Positions 7,414 to 12,642 of a DNA stretch of 24,883 bases are shown here, in pieces. Position numbers and translations under genes: made by a program. Numbering within the stretch: the first letter of the stretch is position 1; each line of letters begins with the position of its first letter. This DNA comes from a virus. Location of the stretch: IMG/VR virus record IMGVR_UViG_3300021085_000203, positions 1 through 24,883 of that record; one strand, 5' to 3'. Below the pieces are notes generated by a model. That model had not been told where the DNA came from, did no database searches, and saw only the letters and a program-made list of their open reading frames with translations.

Positions 7414-8223
7414 TTAATCGATAACGTGAAAATAATTATGTCTTGTCCAAGGTTTTTTTATATGTCGGTCTATGTATGTGTGATGATCTTGAGTGACCAT
7501 CAGACTTTTGGATACTACCTGAGTGGTTGGGTTGGGTATACTGTTCTCTTCGTCTAAATCTGGTTTGTTAAAGTAAATTCCACAATCTCTACCAAATCCC
7601 AAAGTGGTACATTGAGTCCAAGGGTGTACGACGGTAACTTCCTTACCGTGGTATCTAACGCCAGATTTCTCTAAGTACTGAGTAGAGTATGTTCTATACA
7701 ATCTCTGAAGAGTGCAGTAAGGACCACAGTTTATAGGGAAATCTTTATTTATTAAAAGATCGTACTGCCAGGCAGCGCAATGAGTATCTAGAGAGTAACA
7801 ACCCATAAACAAACCAATGTTTACATAAAAAGGTTGATGTGATCGAGTAAAATCTACCATCAATTCGAAAGTATTCAAGTGTTGAGGTAACAGGTAGGTA
7901 TCATGTTCCATCACAAAAAATCTTTCGTCAGATTCAGATTGCATTCTCATAAGTTCCCAATGAGAACACATGCCAGCTTTTTCTGTTTCAGAATGATCCT
8001 GAGTTTTTTTGCCAGATCTTGTGTCTGCGAACATCAAACTGGGAGACCAATCATATCGATTCAAGTGTTCCTCAAAATCTGGGGATTGTGGTGTTATCGC
8101 ATCAAAGGTTCTTATTTCGGAAATGATACCAGCATCGATAACTGGTTGGAAGGATCTTCTAGAAATTTCCGCGTATTGTTCAGACTTATAGTCTCCTTTC
8201 ATTACAATTTGATACGCTATCAT
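7414..8223 (-). CDS. Putative glycosyltransferase (GT25/GT-A-like)
   Basis: A 269-residue protein when started at ATG 8223. That start has AGGA about 7 nt upstream and begins MIAYQIVMKGDYKSEQYAEI, like a first beta strand plus helix. A longer frame from 8262 would put its start inside a stem-loop and has no ribosome site. Residues 81-93 (EKAGMCSHWELMR) resemble the GcxxSHxxlw motif of LPS-type GT25 glycosyltransferases, and RFFVMEHDTYLLP (101-113) resembles their hydrophobic strand ending in an acidic metal site (E-x-D). The C-terminal half contains YCTLQRLYRTYS and several His residues. It could act on host surface sugar, phage DNA or protein; the UDP-sugar genes nearby make a UDP-sugar donor plausible. 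The family call is tentative and the substrate unknown. Confidence 0.55.
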   Translation of the reverse strand: MIAYQIVMKGDYKSEQYAEISRRSFQPVIDAGIISEIRTFDAITPQSPDFEEHLNRYDWSPSLMFADTRSGKKTQDHSETEKAGMCSHWELMRMQSESDERFFVMEHDTYLLPQHLNTFELMVDFTRSHQPFYVNIGLFMGCYSLDTHCAAWQYDLLINKDFPINCGPYCTLQRLYRTYSTQYLEKSGVRYHGKEVTVVHPWTQCTTLGFGRDCGIYFNKPDLDEENSIPNPTTQVVSKSLMVTQDHHTYIDRHIKKPWTRHNYFHVID

Positions 8224-8241
8224 ATATTTTCCTAAAAGGTC

Positions 8242-8264
8242 GGGTGAGCGGTTTAGACTCACCC
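8242..8264 (-). terminator. Stem-loop between the small membrane peptide and the GT-like gene
   Basis: Perfect 7-bp stem GGGTGAG/CTCACCC with a 9-nt loop on the minus strand, followed by GACCTTTTAGG. The short interrupted T run makes it a weak intrinsic terminator at best; it ends 18 nt before the GT-like start codon and may instead act as an mRNA-stabilising or attenuating hairpin. Confidence 0.45.
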
Positions 8265-8288
8265 TATTTAAAAAGTTTCTTGACGGTG

Positions 8289-8411
8289 TTACCTTAGTGG
8301 AAATATTGCCATAAAGTAACTTGCCATTAAGACTGAGATTACCAGATACTCAAAATGTTCTACTTCCATTTTTTTCACTGTTTTTTTAGTCTTTCTGATT
8401 ATAGTCCGCAT
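8289..8411 (-). CDS. Small membrane peptide, 40 residues
   Basis: A short gene with a strong GAGGAG ribosome site 6 nt before its ATG, directly downstream of hsp20 (13-bp gap). The product starts with a basic stretch (MRTIIRKTKKTVKK), then EVEHFEY and one hydrophobic segment of about 16 residues (LVISVLMASYFMAIFP), ending in Arg and TAA. This predicts a single-pass inner-membrane peptide with the basic N-terminus in the cytoplasm. I do not recognise a family. The good ribosome site and clean charge/hydrophobic pattern argue that it is real; its size argues for caution. Cotranscription with hsp20 suggests a role during host takeover or envelope stress, which is inference. Confidence 0.6.
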   Translation of the reverse strand: MRTIIRKTKKTVKKMEVEHFEYLVISVLMASYFMAIFPLR

Positions 8412-8424
8412 TAGATTCTCCTCG

Positions 8425-8835
8425 CTAATTAATTGAAATTTTGCGAGGTCGCCTTTCTTCAGGTAACTCTATCTCCATTTGGATCGATAGAATACCGTCC
8501 TTAAGAAGGGCACCAGCCACTTCTACATATTCGGACAATCTGAATACCCTTTTAAACTTTCTTGTTGAGATGCCACGATGGATATAATCCTTGTCAGCAG
8601 AACCGCTACTATCACCCACAACAGTGAGAGTACGTTCTATAGATTCAATTTCGATTTGTTCTTGGGTAAATCCCGCAACAGCGATTTCAATAAGGTAATC
8701 TGTGTCTGATACCTTTATTATATTATGAGGAGGATAGTTATCGTTTGCGTTTTTTGCAACGAAGTCCAACTCATTAATAAGATGATCGAAACCCACAAAC
8801 GCGTTACGTGGGAATAATTGCTTTACAGTAGTCAT
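8425..8835 (-). CDS. hsp20: Small heat shock protein Hsp20 (alpha-crystallin/IbpA-like)
   Basis: ATP-independent holdase chaperone of 136 residues, a typical length. The N-terminal arm contains FDHLINELDF. The alpha-crystallin domain covers about residues 36-125: YPPHNIIKVSDTDYLIEIAV-AGF at the beginning, the TLTVVGD strand, RGISTRKFKRVFRL, and LLKDGILSIQMEIELPEE at the end. The C-terminal ISI is the usual I-x-I tail motif used in oligomer assembly. Hsp20 genes of this type are common in marine T4-like phages and are thought to help capsid or host protein folding. The start has GGAG 7 nt upstream, partly closed in a predicted hairpin (8845-8870). It is transcribed divergently from the plus-strand gene at 8961. 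Confidence 0.93.
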   Translation of the reverse strand: MTTVKQLFPRNAFVGFDHLINELDFVAKNANDNYPPHNIIKVSDTDYLIEIAVAGFTQEQIEIESIERTLTVVGDSSGSADKDYIHRGISTRKFKRVFRLSEYVEVAGALLKDGILSIQMEIELPEERRPRKISIN

Positions 8836-8844
8836 ATTTTTTCT

Positions 8845-8893
8845 CCATTAGTTTCATGCAAGATTAATGGGTACCCGACCATTCGGCATACCC
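8845..8893 (-). promoter_or_regulatory. Structured hsp20 leader, candidate RNA thermometer
   Basis: Two overlapping inverted repeats lie in the hsp20 leader. The upstream hairpin has GGGTA/TACCC outside and CCGA/TCGG inside with an ATGG loop (8893-8869). The downstream one pairs CCATTA (8870-8865) with TAATGG (8850-8845), whose last GG is the beginning of the GGAG ribosome site. The two share bases 8869-8870, so they exclude each other. Folding energies were not computed. Confidence 0.45.
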
Positions 8894-8909
8894 GATTATA
8901 TATATAAGT

Positions 8910-8938
8910 ATTATAACACAAAGTTTATAAAAAATAAA
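8910..8938 (-). promoter_or_regulatory. Possible promoter of hsp20
   Basis: TATAAT (8915-8910) preceded at 17 bp by a poor -35 (TTTATT). A second TATAAT on the same strand is at 8900-8895. The region also holds TATAAGTA (8903-8910) on the plus strand, one base from the T4 late box TATAAATA, which could serve the divergent gene. Weak compared with the other promoters here. Confidence 0.4.
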
Positions 8939-8960
8939 GTTTTTTTTTTTAAGGAATACT

Positions 8961-9230
8961 ATGTCGAACGACAATGAGGAAGAATGGCACGACTACGAAG
9001 AATGGAAGCGCCAACATGAAGAGGATAATCCAGATATCAACTATCCATTTGGCATAAACAATTTTAGACAGGAAATACCAGCCACAACAACACGCATAGA
9101 AGTAGTGGACAAGAATGGTAAGTCTTACACTAATTACGACTGTGATAGAATAACTTTATCTTTTAAGGACGAAGGTTTGACTATGCAAGTCGTAATAGAG
9201 GATGTTTTGAACAACGCCCCCTACTCTTAG
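8961..9230 (+). CDS. Hypothetical acidic protein, the only plus-strand gene
   Basis: An 89-residue protein of unknown family. The first 30 residues are highly charged (NDNEEEWHDYEEWKRQHEED), then a segment with NYPFGINNF, then a likely beta-rich part (TTRIEVVDKNGKSYTNYDCD, RITLSFKDEGLTMQVVIEDVL). A ribosome site AAGGA lies 5 nt before the ATG, which supports translation. It converges on the JmjC-like gene with a 4-bp overlap of stop codons and no terminator between them, so its transcript would run antisense into the clamp-loader operon. Its orientation opposes every other gene here, which hints at a later insertion or separate regulation. Confidence 0.7.
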   Translation: MSNDNEEEWHDYEEWKRQHEEDNPDINYPFGINNFRQEIPATTTRIEVVDKNGKSYTNYDCDRITLSFKDEGLTMQVVIEDVLNNAPYS

Positions 9231-9766
9231 AAATATGTTGAGGGGTCCGGATCACCTTCCACACCGAAAGAAAAAGTTACTCTAGAATCTTTAGGTATTA
9301 TTTGATGGTGAGTTCCTCTAGGAATCCAAACATAGTCTCCAGCACTAAAAGGGAAAGCTTCATTATCATTGATACCTTCTATCCTTAAACCTATAGTAGA
9401 TATAGCCTGACATAAAAAAACATCCATAGAGTCTTTATGCCAAGGATAACTGTCACTCTCCCTACCAAAACCACTGAATGCGATATTGGTTATCTTACCT
9501 TCATGGAGAGAAAAGAAGTCTTCCATTTCGGAGACTATTTCTTTTGCGAATTCTGGTGCGGAAGGACGACTGTGGAAAGAGTTTAAACCAAGTCTCATCT
9601 TCTTAGTATTTCTATCATACAACTCTTCGGGGTGAGAATCCATTAAGTGCATATACTTGTTCCAATCAAAAACTGAAGGAACATCAATTGGAAGTTTTCC
9701 GAAAAAGGGCGTTTTTGTTTTTATATTTTTTTCTCTTTCTTCAGAGAAAATTCCATATCCTACCAT
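9227..9766 (-). CDS. JmjC/cupin-type Fe(II) oxygenase-like protein
   Basis: A 179-residue protein with the signature of cupin_4/JmjC 2-oxoglutarate oxygenases. WHKDSMDVFLCQAISTIGLR (109-128) supplies the first iron ligands His110-x-Asp112, and FSAGDYVWIPRGTHHQI (140-156) supplies the distal His153 or His154. Arg162 in SRVTFSF could bind 2-oxoglutarate. Family members hydroxylate protein side chains (ribosomal protein oxygenases), but the substrate here is unknown. It is the last gene after regA, with a 14-bp gap, and ends overlapping the convergent plus-strand gene. Iron chemistry is inferred from motifs; a non-catalytic cupin is possible. Confidence 0.65.
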   Translation of the reverse strand: MVGYGIFSEEREKNIKTKTPFFGKLPIDVPSVFDWNKYMHLMDSHPEELYDRNTKKMRLGLNSFHSRPSAPEFAKEIVSEMEDFFSLHEGKITNIAFSGFGRESDSYPWHKDSMDVFLCQAISTIGLRIEGINDNEAFPFSAGDYVWIPRGTHHQIIPKDSRVTFSFGVEGDPDPSTYF

Positions 9767-9780
9767 AATACAATCCTATA

Positions 9781-10191
9781 TCAACTATTTCCTATATTGT
9801 ACTTAGGTTGCAAATTCCAGTTAGTTTTATCTTTATGAGATATTATCTTAATCTGTCTCATTGGGGCAAATTCTTTTACCATATTCTTATTTTCAATATC
9901 TATAAGACCCCAATCCTGTAAGAGAATAGCTATAGTGTTTCTTCTCATAATATCATTCTCTTCCAGATTAGATTTCTTACCGTCCAATAAAAACAATTCC
10001 TTAAAGTGAACTATAAAGTATCTACCTTGTTTGTGCAGTATGTGACATGATTGATATAATGTGTTGTCTCTTCTCGACGACACTCCAATTCTAGTTAGAG
10101 TTTCCCTCACCTTGAGAAAATCATCGGGTTCTGTCAACACTATTTCTAACATCTTCAGAGGATTCCATTCTACTAAATTATTTTCTTCCAC
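9781..10191 (-). CDS. regA: RegA translational repressor
   Basis: RNA-binding repressor of early phage mRNAs. From residue 14 it follows T4 RegA closely: MLEIVLTEPDDFLKVRETLT, RIGVSSRRDNTLYQSCHILH, YFIVHFKELFLLDGK, RRNTIAILLQDWGLIDI, and the C-terminal PKYNIGN. In T4 it blocks ribosome binding on genes such as 44 and 45 and autoregulates. The first codon is GTG at 10191 (AAGG 9 nt upstream), giving 136 residues with the extra N-terminus MEENNLVEWNPLK. ATG at 10152 would give the T4-like start but has no clear ribosome site. The gene overlaps the 3' end of gene 62 by 14 bp. Confidence 0.96.
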   Translation of the reverse strand: MEENNLVEWNPLKMLEIVLTEPDDFLKVRETLTRIGVSSRRDNTLYQSCHILHKQGRYFIVHFKELFLLDGKKSNLEENDIMRRNTIAILLQDWGLIDIENKNMVKEFAPMRQIKIISHKDKTNWNLQPKYNIGNS

Positions 10192-10576
10192 CTTTAAAAA
10201 CCTTATTTTGTATCACCGCAATCTGTTCTTTCGATAATATAGTTAATGCTTGTTTTGCTTTACTATCACTATAACCAAAATACTCTTTCACAGTTTCTAT
10301 GTTATTAATATTATCCGCTTTAGACCATTTACTAAAACGTTTACGTTTACGTACAATATTTATAAAAAAATGATATTGTAGTTTACTATCGAGATGATGG
10401 AATCTGTTCATCTCATTAGCCATAAAAACTGTGTCGGGAAAATAAGAAAGACTGCGATTAACCATAAACGAATTATAAACCTTTTCGTTATCAGTATCTA
10501 TAGACATAATATCTATCTTAGAATCATTTATACTATTCAGAAAATCGAATGGGGAAAGTGATTTCACCTTTTTCAT
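10178..10576 (-). CDS. 62: Clamp loader small subunit gp62
   Basis: Small subunit of the sliding-clamp loader (four gp44 to one gp62 in T4), which loads gp45 at primer ends. It is 132 residues, shorter than T4 gp62 (187). Recognition rests on position between 44 and regA and on the segments MVNRSLSYFPDTVFMANEMN and VRKRKRFSKWSK, which match the T4 pattern of ENALSQFPE...MN and RGKRYGKWAK. The C-terminal helices (VKEYFGYSDSKAKQALTILS) resemble those of other marine T4-like gp62 proteins. Ribosome site AAGG is 6 nt upstream. Confidence 0.88.
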   Translation of the reverse strand: MKKVKSLSPFDFLNSINDSKIDIMSIDTDNEKVYNSFMVNRSLSYFPDTVFMANEMNRFHHLDSKLQYHFFINIVRKRKRFSKWSKADNINNIETVKEYFGYSDSKAKQALTILSKEQIAVIQNKVFKGGRK

Positions 10577-10593
10577 AACAAACCTTATATATT

Positions 10594-10956
10594 TTAATTA
10601 GAATCTTTAACAAAAACCCCATCGACCATTCGACCCTTTCTATCTTTAATATCATCGTATGCGACGTTTAAACAATGTTTTAAAGACAAATTATTTCTTA
10701 CAGCAATGTTAATGAGGACAACCATAATATCCCCAATGTCATCTGAGATATCATTACCCTTACAAATATTATCGGAAAGTTCTCCACACTCCTGCATCAA
10801 CTTACAGAACTGATCTTTGTCGTTGGAACCCTCGATCAGATTTCTGTCTAGATGCCATCTTTCAATAGACTGAATAAGTCTTTCCAAACTTTTTAAAGAT
10901 TTGTCTCTCTTGAGGAGCTCTCTTTTAGTATAAGTCATAACTTCCATATTACCCAT
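10594..10956 (-). CDS. MazG-like nucleotide pyrophosphohydrolase
   Basis: All-alpha NTP pyrophosphatase of the MazG/dUTPase-2 superfamily, 120 residues, single domain. The metal-binding pattern is E56-x-x-E59 in LMQECGELSDNI and D73-x-x-D76 in DISDDIGDIMVVLINIA. The N-terminal region WHLDRNLIEGSNDKDQFCKL is also typical. Phage MazG proteins are proposed to hydrolyse (d)NTPs or alter host alarmone levels, but the substrate is not visible here. It sits between 44 and 62, one base after the 44 stop, with GGAG inside the end of gene 44. In T4 itself 44 and 62 are adjacent, so this is an insertion into the clamp-loader pair. Confidence 0.87.
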   Translation of the reverse strand: MGNMEVMTYTKRELLKRDKSLKSLERLIQSIERWHLDRNLIEGSNDKDQFCKLMQECGELSDNICKGNDISDDIGDIMVVLINIAVRNNLSLKHCLNVAYDDIKDRKGRMVDGVFVKDSN

Positions 10957-10957
10957 T

Positions 10958-11893
10958 TTATTTTATCTCCACATTGGCCATGACTTCGGTAAGACAGGCA
11001 ACTAAGTTAAGTTCGTGATCTGCCACGAACGCATTTTTGTATTGATAGTCCGCAAGTATAAGAACTAATTGAGGAATACTCTCGGACACTACATAGTCTT
11101 GCATATTGTCGTAGACATCTCTAAATATCGAAGCGGGTTCTAAGTCCATATTATTGACAACCCACTTGCGCATTTTTTTGAAGTCCTTGTTTTTGATATG
11201 AGAAAATAGTTGTGCATAATTACTATTATTATCATTATCTATAACAGTAGTTAGTAAGGTACCACTAATAGAACCTCTTTGAGCTTCATTAAGGACTCGT
11301 CTCCAATCTGGGGCGTGGCGCATAATGAGACCAGCAACAACATCTTTATTATACTCGACATCCTCTTCATTAAGAATAGTTTGAAGACGAGTCATAAACT
11401 GACCGCACAATTGAACCATTGTATTCTTACCAAAAGTAAACTCATAATTAGAACAACGAGAATGCAATGGTTCGATTATACGATTCTTAAAATTACAAGT
11501 GAGAATGAATCGACAGTTCTTAGAGAACTCTTCTATGAAACCTCTAAGGGCGGGTTGAGTAGACTGTGGATTAAGGTAGTCCGCCTCGTCAAGGATTACA
11601 ACTTTGTAACCCCCTGAGAGAGATACGGACGAGGCGAACTGTTTAATCTTACCACGTAGGGTATCAATATTACCCTCTTCAGAACCGTTGATGACGATAT
11701 AGTCAAGTCCAAGTTCTTCGCACATGGCACGAGCGATAGTGGTTTTACCAGTACCAGCCGTACCACTAAACATCATATTGGGCATATCTCCACCATCCAC
11801 AATAGACTGGAAAGTGTTTTTAAGATCTTTTGTGAGAATGGTTTCCGATACTTTTGAAGGGCGATACTTCTCCACCCATAGAAATTCTTTCAT
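10958..11893 (-). CDS. 44: Clamp loader large subunit gp44 (AAA+ ATPase)
   Basis: ATPase subunit of the clamp loader, RFC/DnaX-like, 311 residues (T4: 319). The N-terminus EFLWVEKYRPSKVSETIL is the RFC-box II-like signature. Walker A is GTAGTGKTT (44-52), Walker B VVILDEADYL (98-107), and the arginine-finger motif SRC is at 145-147. It opens the 44-mazG-62-regA-oxygenase operon behind a consensus promoter at 11954-11926. The leader carries the 15-nt element shared with gene 43. Confidence 0.97.
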   Translation of the reverse strand: MKEFLWVEKYRPSKVSETILTKDLKNTFQSIVDGGDMPNMMFSGTAGTGKTTIARAMCEELGLDYIVINGSEEGNIDTLRGKIKQFASSVSLSGGYKVVILDEADYLNPQSTQPALRGFIEEFSKNCRFILTCNFKNRIIEPLHSRCSNYEFTFGKNTMVQLCGQFMTRLQTILNEEDVEYNKDVVAGLIMRHAPDWRRVLNEAQRGSISGTLLTTVIDNDNNSNYAQLFSHIKNKDFKKMRKWVVNNMDLEPASIFRDVYDNMQDYVVSESIPQLVLILADYQYKNAFVADHELNLVACLTEVMANVEIK

Positions 11894-11898
11894 AGTTA

Positions 11899-11913
11899 CT
11901 CCATAATATATAA
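11899..11913 (-). promoter_or_regulatory. Leader element of gene 44 shared with gene 43 (candidate RegA site)
   Basis: TTATATATTATGGAG, ending 5 nt before the gp44 ATG, identical in sequence and distance to the copy before gp43 (7373-7359). T4 gene 44 is a known RegA target at its initiation region, which makes a RegA operator the simplest reading. Confidence 0.5.
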
Positions 11914-11925
11914 GTCAATACACAT

Positions 11926-11954
11926 ATTATAACATAATACGTAAGGTTTGTCAA
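11926..11954 (-). promoter_or_regulatory. Sigma-70-type promoter of the gp44 operon
   Basis: Consensus TTGACA (11954-11949), 17 bp ending ATTATGT, consensus TATAAT (11931-11926). Predicted leader of about 26 nt. Confidence 0.88.
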
Positions 11955-11984
11955 TCAGTTTCAAGTCTATCTTAATAGTTGTGT

Positions 11985-12060
11985 ACATGTTCGGCCCGCC
12001 CTATATCTAGACAACCAGATCTAAACATTAGTCTCTTAATCAGTCGACGGGCAACCGATT
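11985..12060 (-). other. Structured intergenic segment downstream of the tRNAs
   Basis: On the minus strand GCCCGTC (about 12052-12046) can pair with GGCGGGC (about 12002-11996) over 7 bp with one G-U, enclosing two short hairpins (ATTA/TAAT and ATCT/AGAT). It resembles a three-way junction or a much-decayed tRNA but has no recognisable T-loop or CCA end. No ORF with a ribosome site was seen between the gp44 promoter and tRNA-Arg. Confidence 0.3.
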
Positions 12061-12087
12061 CGTATTCCAATCAACTAGGTTGTGTAT

Positions 12088-12117
12088 GAAAGAACTGGAC
12101 TGGAAAACAGTTCTTTC
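12088..12117 (-). terminator. Strong stem-loop after the tRNA array
   Basis: Perfect 10-bp inverted repeat GAAAGAACTG/CAGTTCTTTC with a 10-nt loop, 11 bp beyond the 3' end of tRNA-Arg. There is no U tract on either side, so it may be a factor-dependent terminator or an RNA-processing/stability hairpin closing the gp45-tRNA transcript. Confidence 0.5.
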
Positions 12118-12128
12118 GGGTTTCGGTG

Positions 12129-12205
12129 TGGCACGCCCGGCACGATTCGAACGTGCGACCCACAGCTTAGAAGGCTGTTGCTCTATCCAACTGAGCTACG
12201 GGCGC
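12129..12205 (-). tRNA. tRNA-Arg (anticodon TCT)
   Basis: 77-nt tRNA. Acceptor GCGCCCG pairs with CGGGCGT (position 1-72 is G-T), the D-arm is GCTCAGTTGGATAGAGC, the anticodon arm is ACAGC-CTTCTAA-GCTGT, the T-arm is GCACG-TTCGAAT-CGTGC, and CCA is encoded. It reads AGA, a codon common in AT-rich phage genes. Close to E. coli tRNA-Arg(UCU) in sequence pattern. Confidence 0.95.
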
Positions 12206-12209
12206 ATAT

Positions 12210-12285
12210 TGGAGCGGATAGTCGGGTTCGAACCGACGACCTCGACCTTGGCAAGGTTGCGCTCTACCAACTGAGCTATATCCGC
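12210..12285 (-). tRNA. tRNA-Gly (anticodon GCC)
   Basis: 76-nt tRNA with acceptor GCGGATA/TATCCGC, D-arm GCTCAGTTGGTAGAGC, anticodon loop TTGCCAA in the arm ACC-TTGCCAA-GGT, T-arm GTCGG-TTCGAAC-CCGAC and encoded CCA. A 4-nt spacer separates it from tRNA-Arg. Confidence 0.95.
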
Positions 12286-12290
12286 AATAT

Positions 12291-12360
12291 TGGAGCGGAG
12301 TGTAGGAACTTCCCCTACCTTCAATGAGTGGTACTCATCGACCCAATAACTGACCTCCGC
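12291..12360 (-). pseudogene. Degenerate tRNA-like element (tRNA-Gly relic or unusual tRNA)
   Basis: 70 nt between tRNA-Gly and tRNA-Glu with 5-nt spacers on both sides. GCGGAG pairs with CTCCGC, followed by T and CCA, nearly the tRNA-Gly ends. An anticodon-like arm GATGA-GTACCAC-TCATT would give anticodon ACC (Gly) after a T33. A 5-bp T-arm GTAGG/CCTAC has loop GGAAGTT rather than TTCGAAT. The D-arm is missing (14 nt where about 19 are expected). Either a decaying tRNA duplicate or a D-arm-less tRNA-like RNA that keeps the array spacing. Confidence 0.5.
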
Positions 12361-12365
12361 AAATT

Positions 12366-12441
12366 TGGCATCCCATACCGGATTCGAACCGATGTTGCTA
12401 GGATGAAAACCTAGTGTCCTAACCAACTAGACGAATGGGAC
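12366..12441 (-). tRNA. tRNA-Glu (anticodon TTC)
   Basis: 76-nt tRNA with acceptor GTCCCAT/ATGGGAT, D-region CGTCTAGTTGGTTAGGACA typical of tRNA-Glu, anticodon arm CTAGG-TTTTCAT-CCTAG, T-arm CATCGG-TTCGAAT-CCGGT and encoded CCA. It begins 5 nt after the stop of the 63-residue ORF, so it is probably cut from the gp45 transcript. Confidence 0.95.
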
Positions 12442-12446
12442 TCTAG

Positions 12447-12638
12447 TTACTTTTCCGTTTTTTCTTCCGAAACTTCTTCAACCAAACTAATAACTTGAAT
12501 AGACTGTTCCCTTAGTTGTCCGATAGTAAGAAGTTCTTCACCCTTAAACCCACCTCTACCAGATATAGTATCAATAACAGCAACAGTAGATCTCGCAATT
12601 TTATTGGCTAGGTCATTTAATTTTTTCTGATCGGTCAT
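12447..12638 (-). CDS. Small conserved hypothetical protein downstream of gp45
   Basis: A 63-residue protein, unrecognised. Residues 1-25 form a likely helix (KKLNDLANKIARSTVAVIDT), a Gly-rich turn SGRGGFKGEE follows, then a second helix (LLTIGQLREQSIQVISLVEE) and an acidic/basic tail. It starts 4 bp after the gp45 stop with GGGGA as ribosome site. In T4 the RNA polymerase-binding protein RpbA is encoded beside 45, but on the other side and longer, so I do not assign it. Cotranscription with the sliding clamp suggests a small clamp- or transcription-linked factor. Confidence 0.7.
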   Translation of the reverse strand: MTDQKKLNDLANKIARSTVAVIDTISGRGGFKGEELLTIGQLREQSIQVISLVEEVSEEKTEK

Positions 12639-12642
12639 CTAT

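Noticed and set aside
7414-8262. Longer glycosyltransferase-like frame beginning at 8262
   Set aside because: The extra 13 codons coincide with a 7-bp stem-loop and have no ribosome site, whereas ATG 8223 has AGGA at good spacing.
10357-10364. Exact late-type TATAAATA on the minus strand inside gene 62
   Set aside because: Lies in coding sequence about 165 bp before regA, an early gene; AT-rich DNA produces such octamers by chance.
11985-12060. A fourth normal tRNA
   Set aside because: An acceptor-like stem forms, but there is no T-loop consensus, no CCA and no properly paired anticodon arm on either strand.
12080-12426. Open frames on both strands covering the tRNA region (64, 81 and 76 codons)
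   Set aside because: They run through three clear tRNA genes and the tRNA-like element; they lack ribosome sites and their translations are tRNA-derived artefacts.
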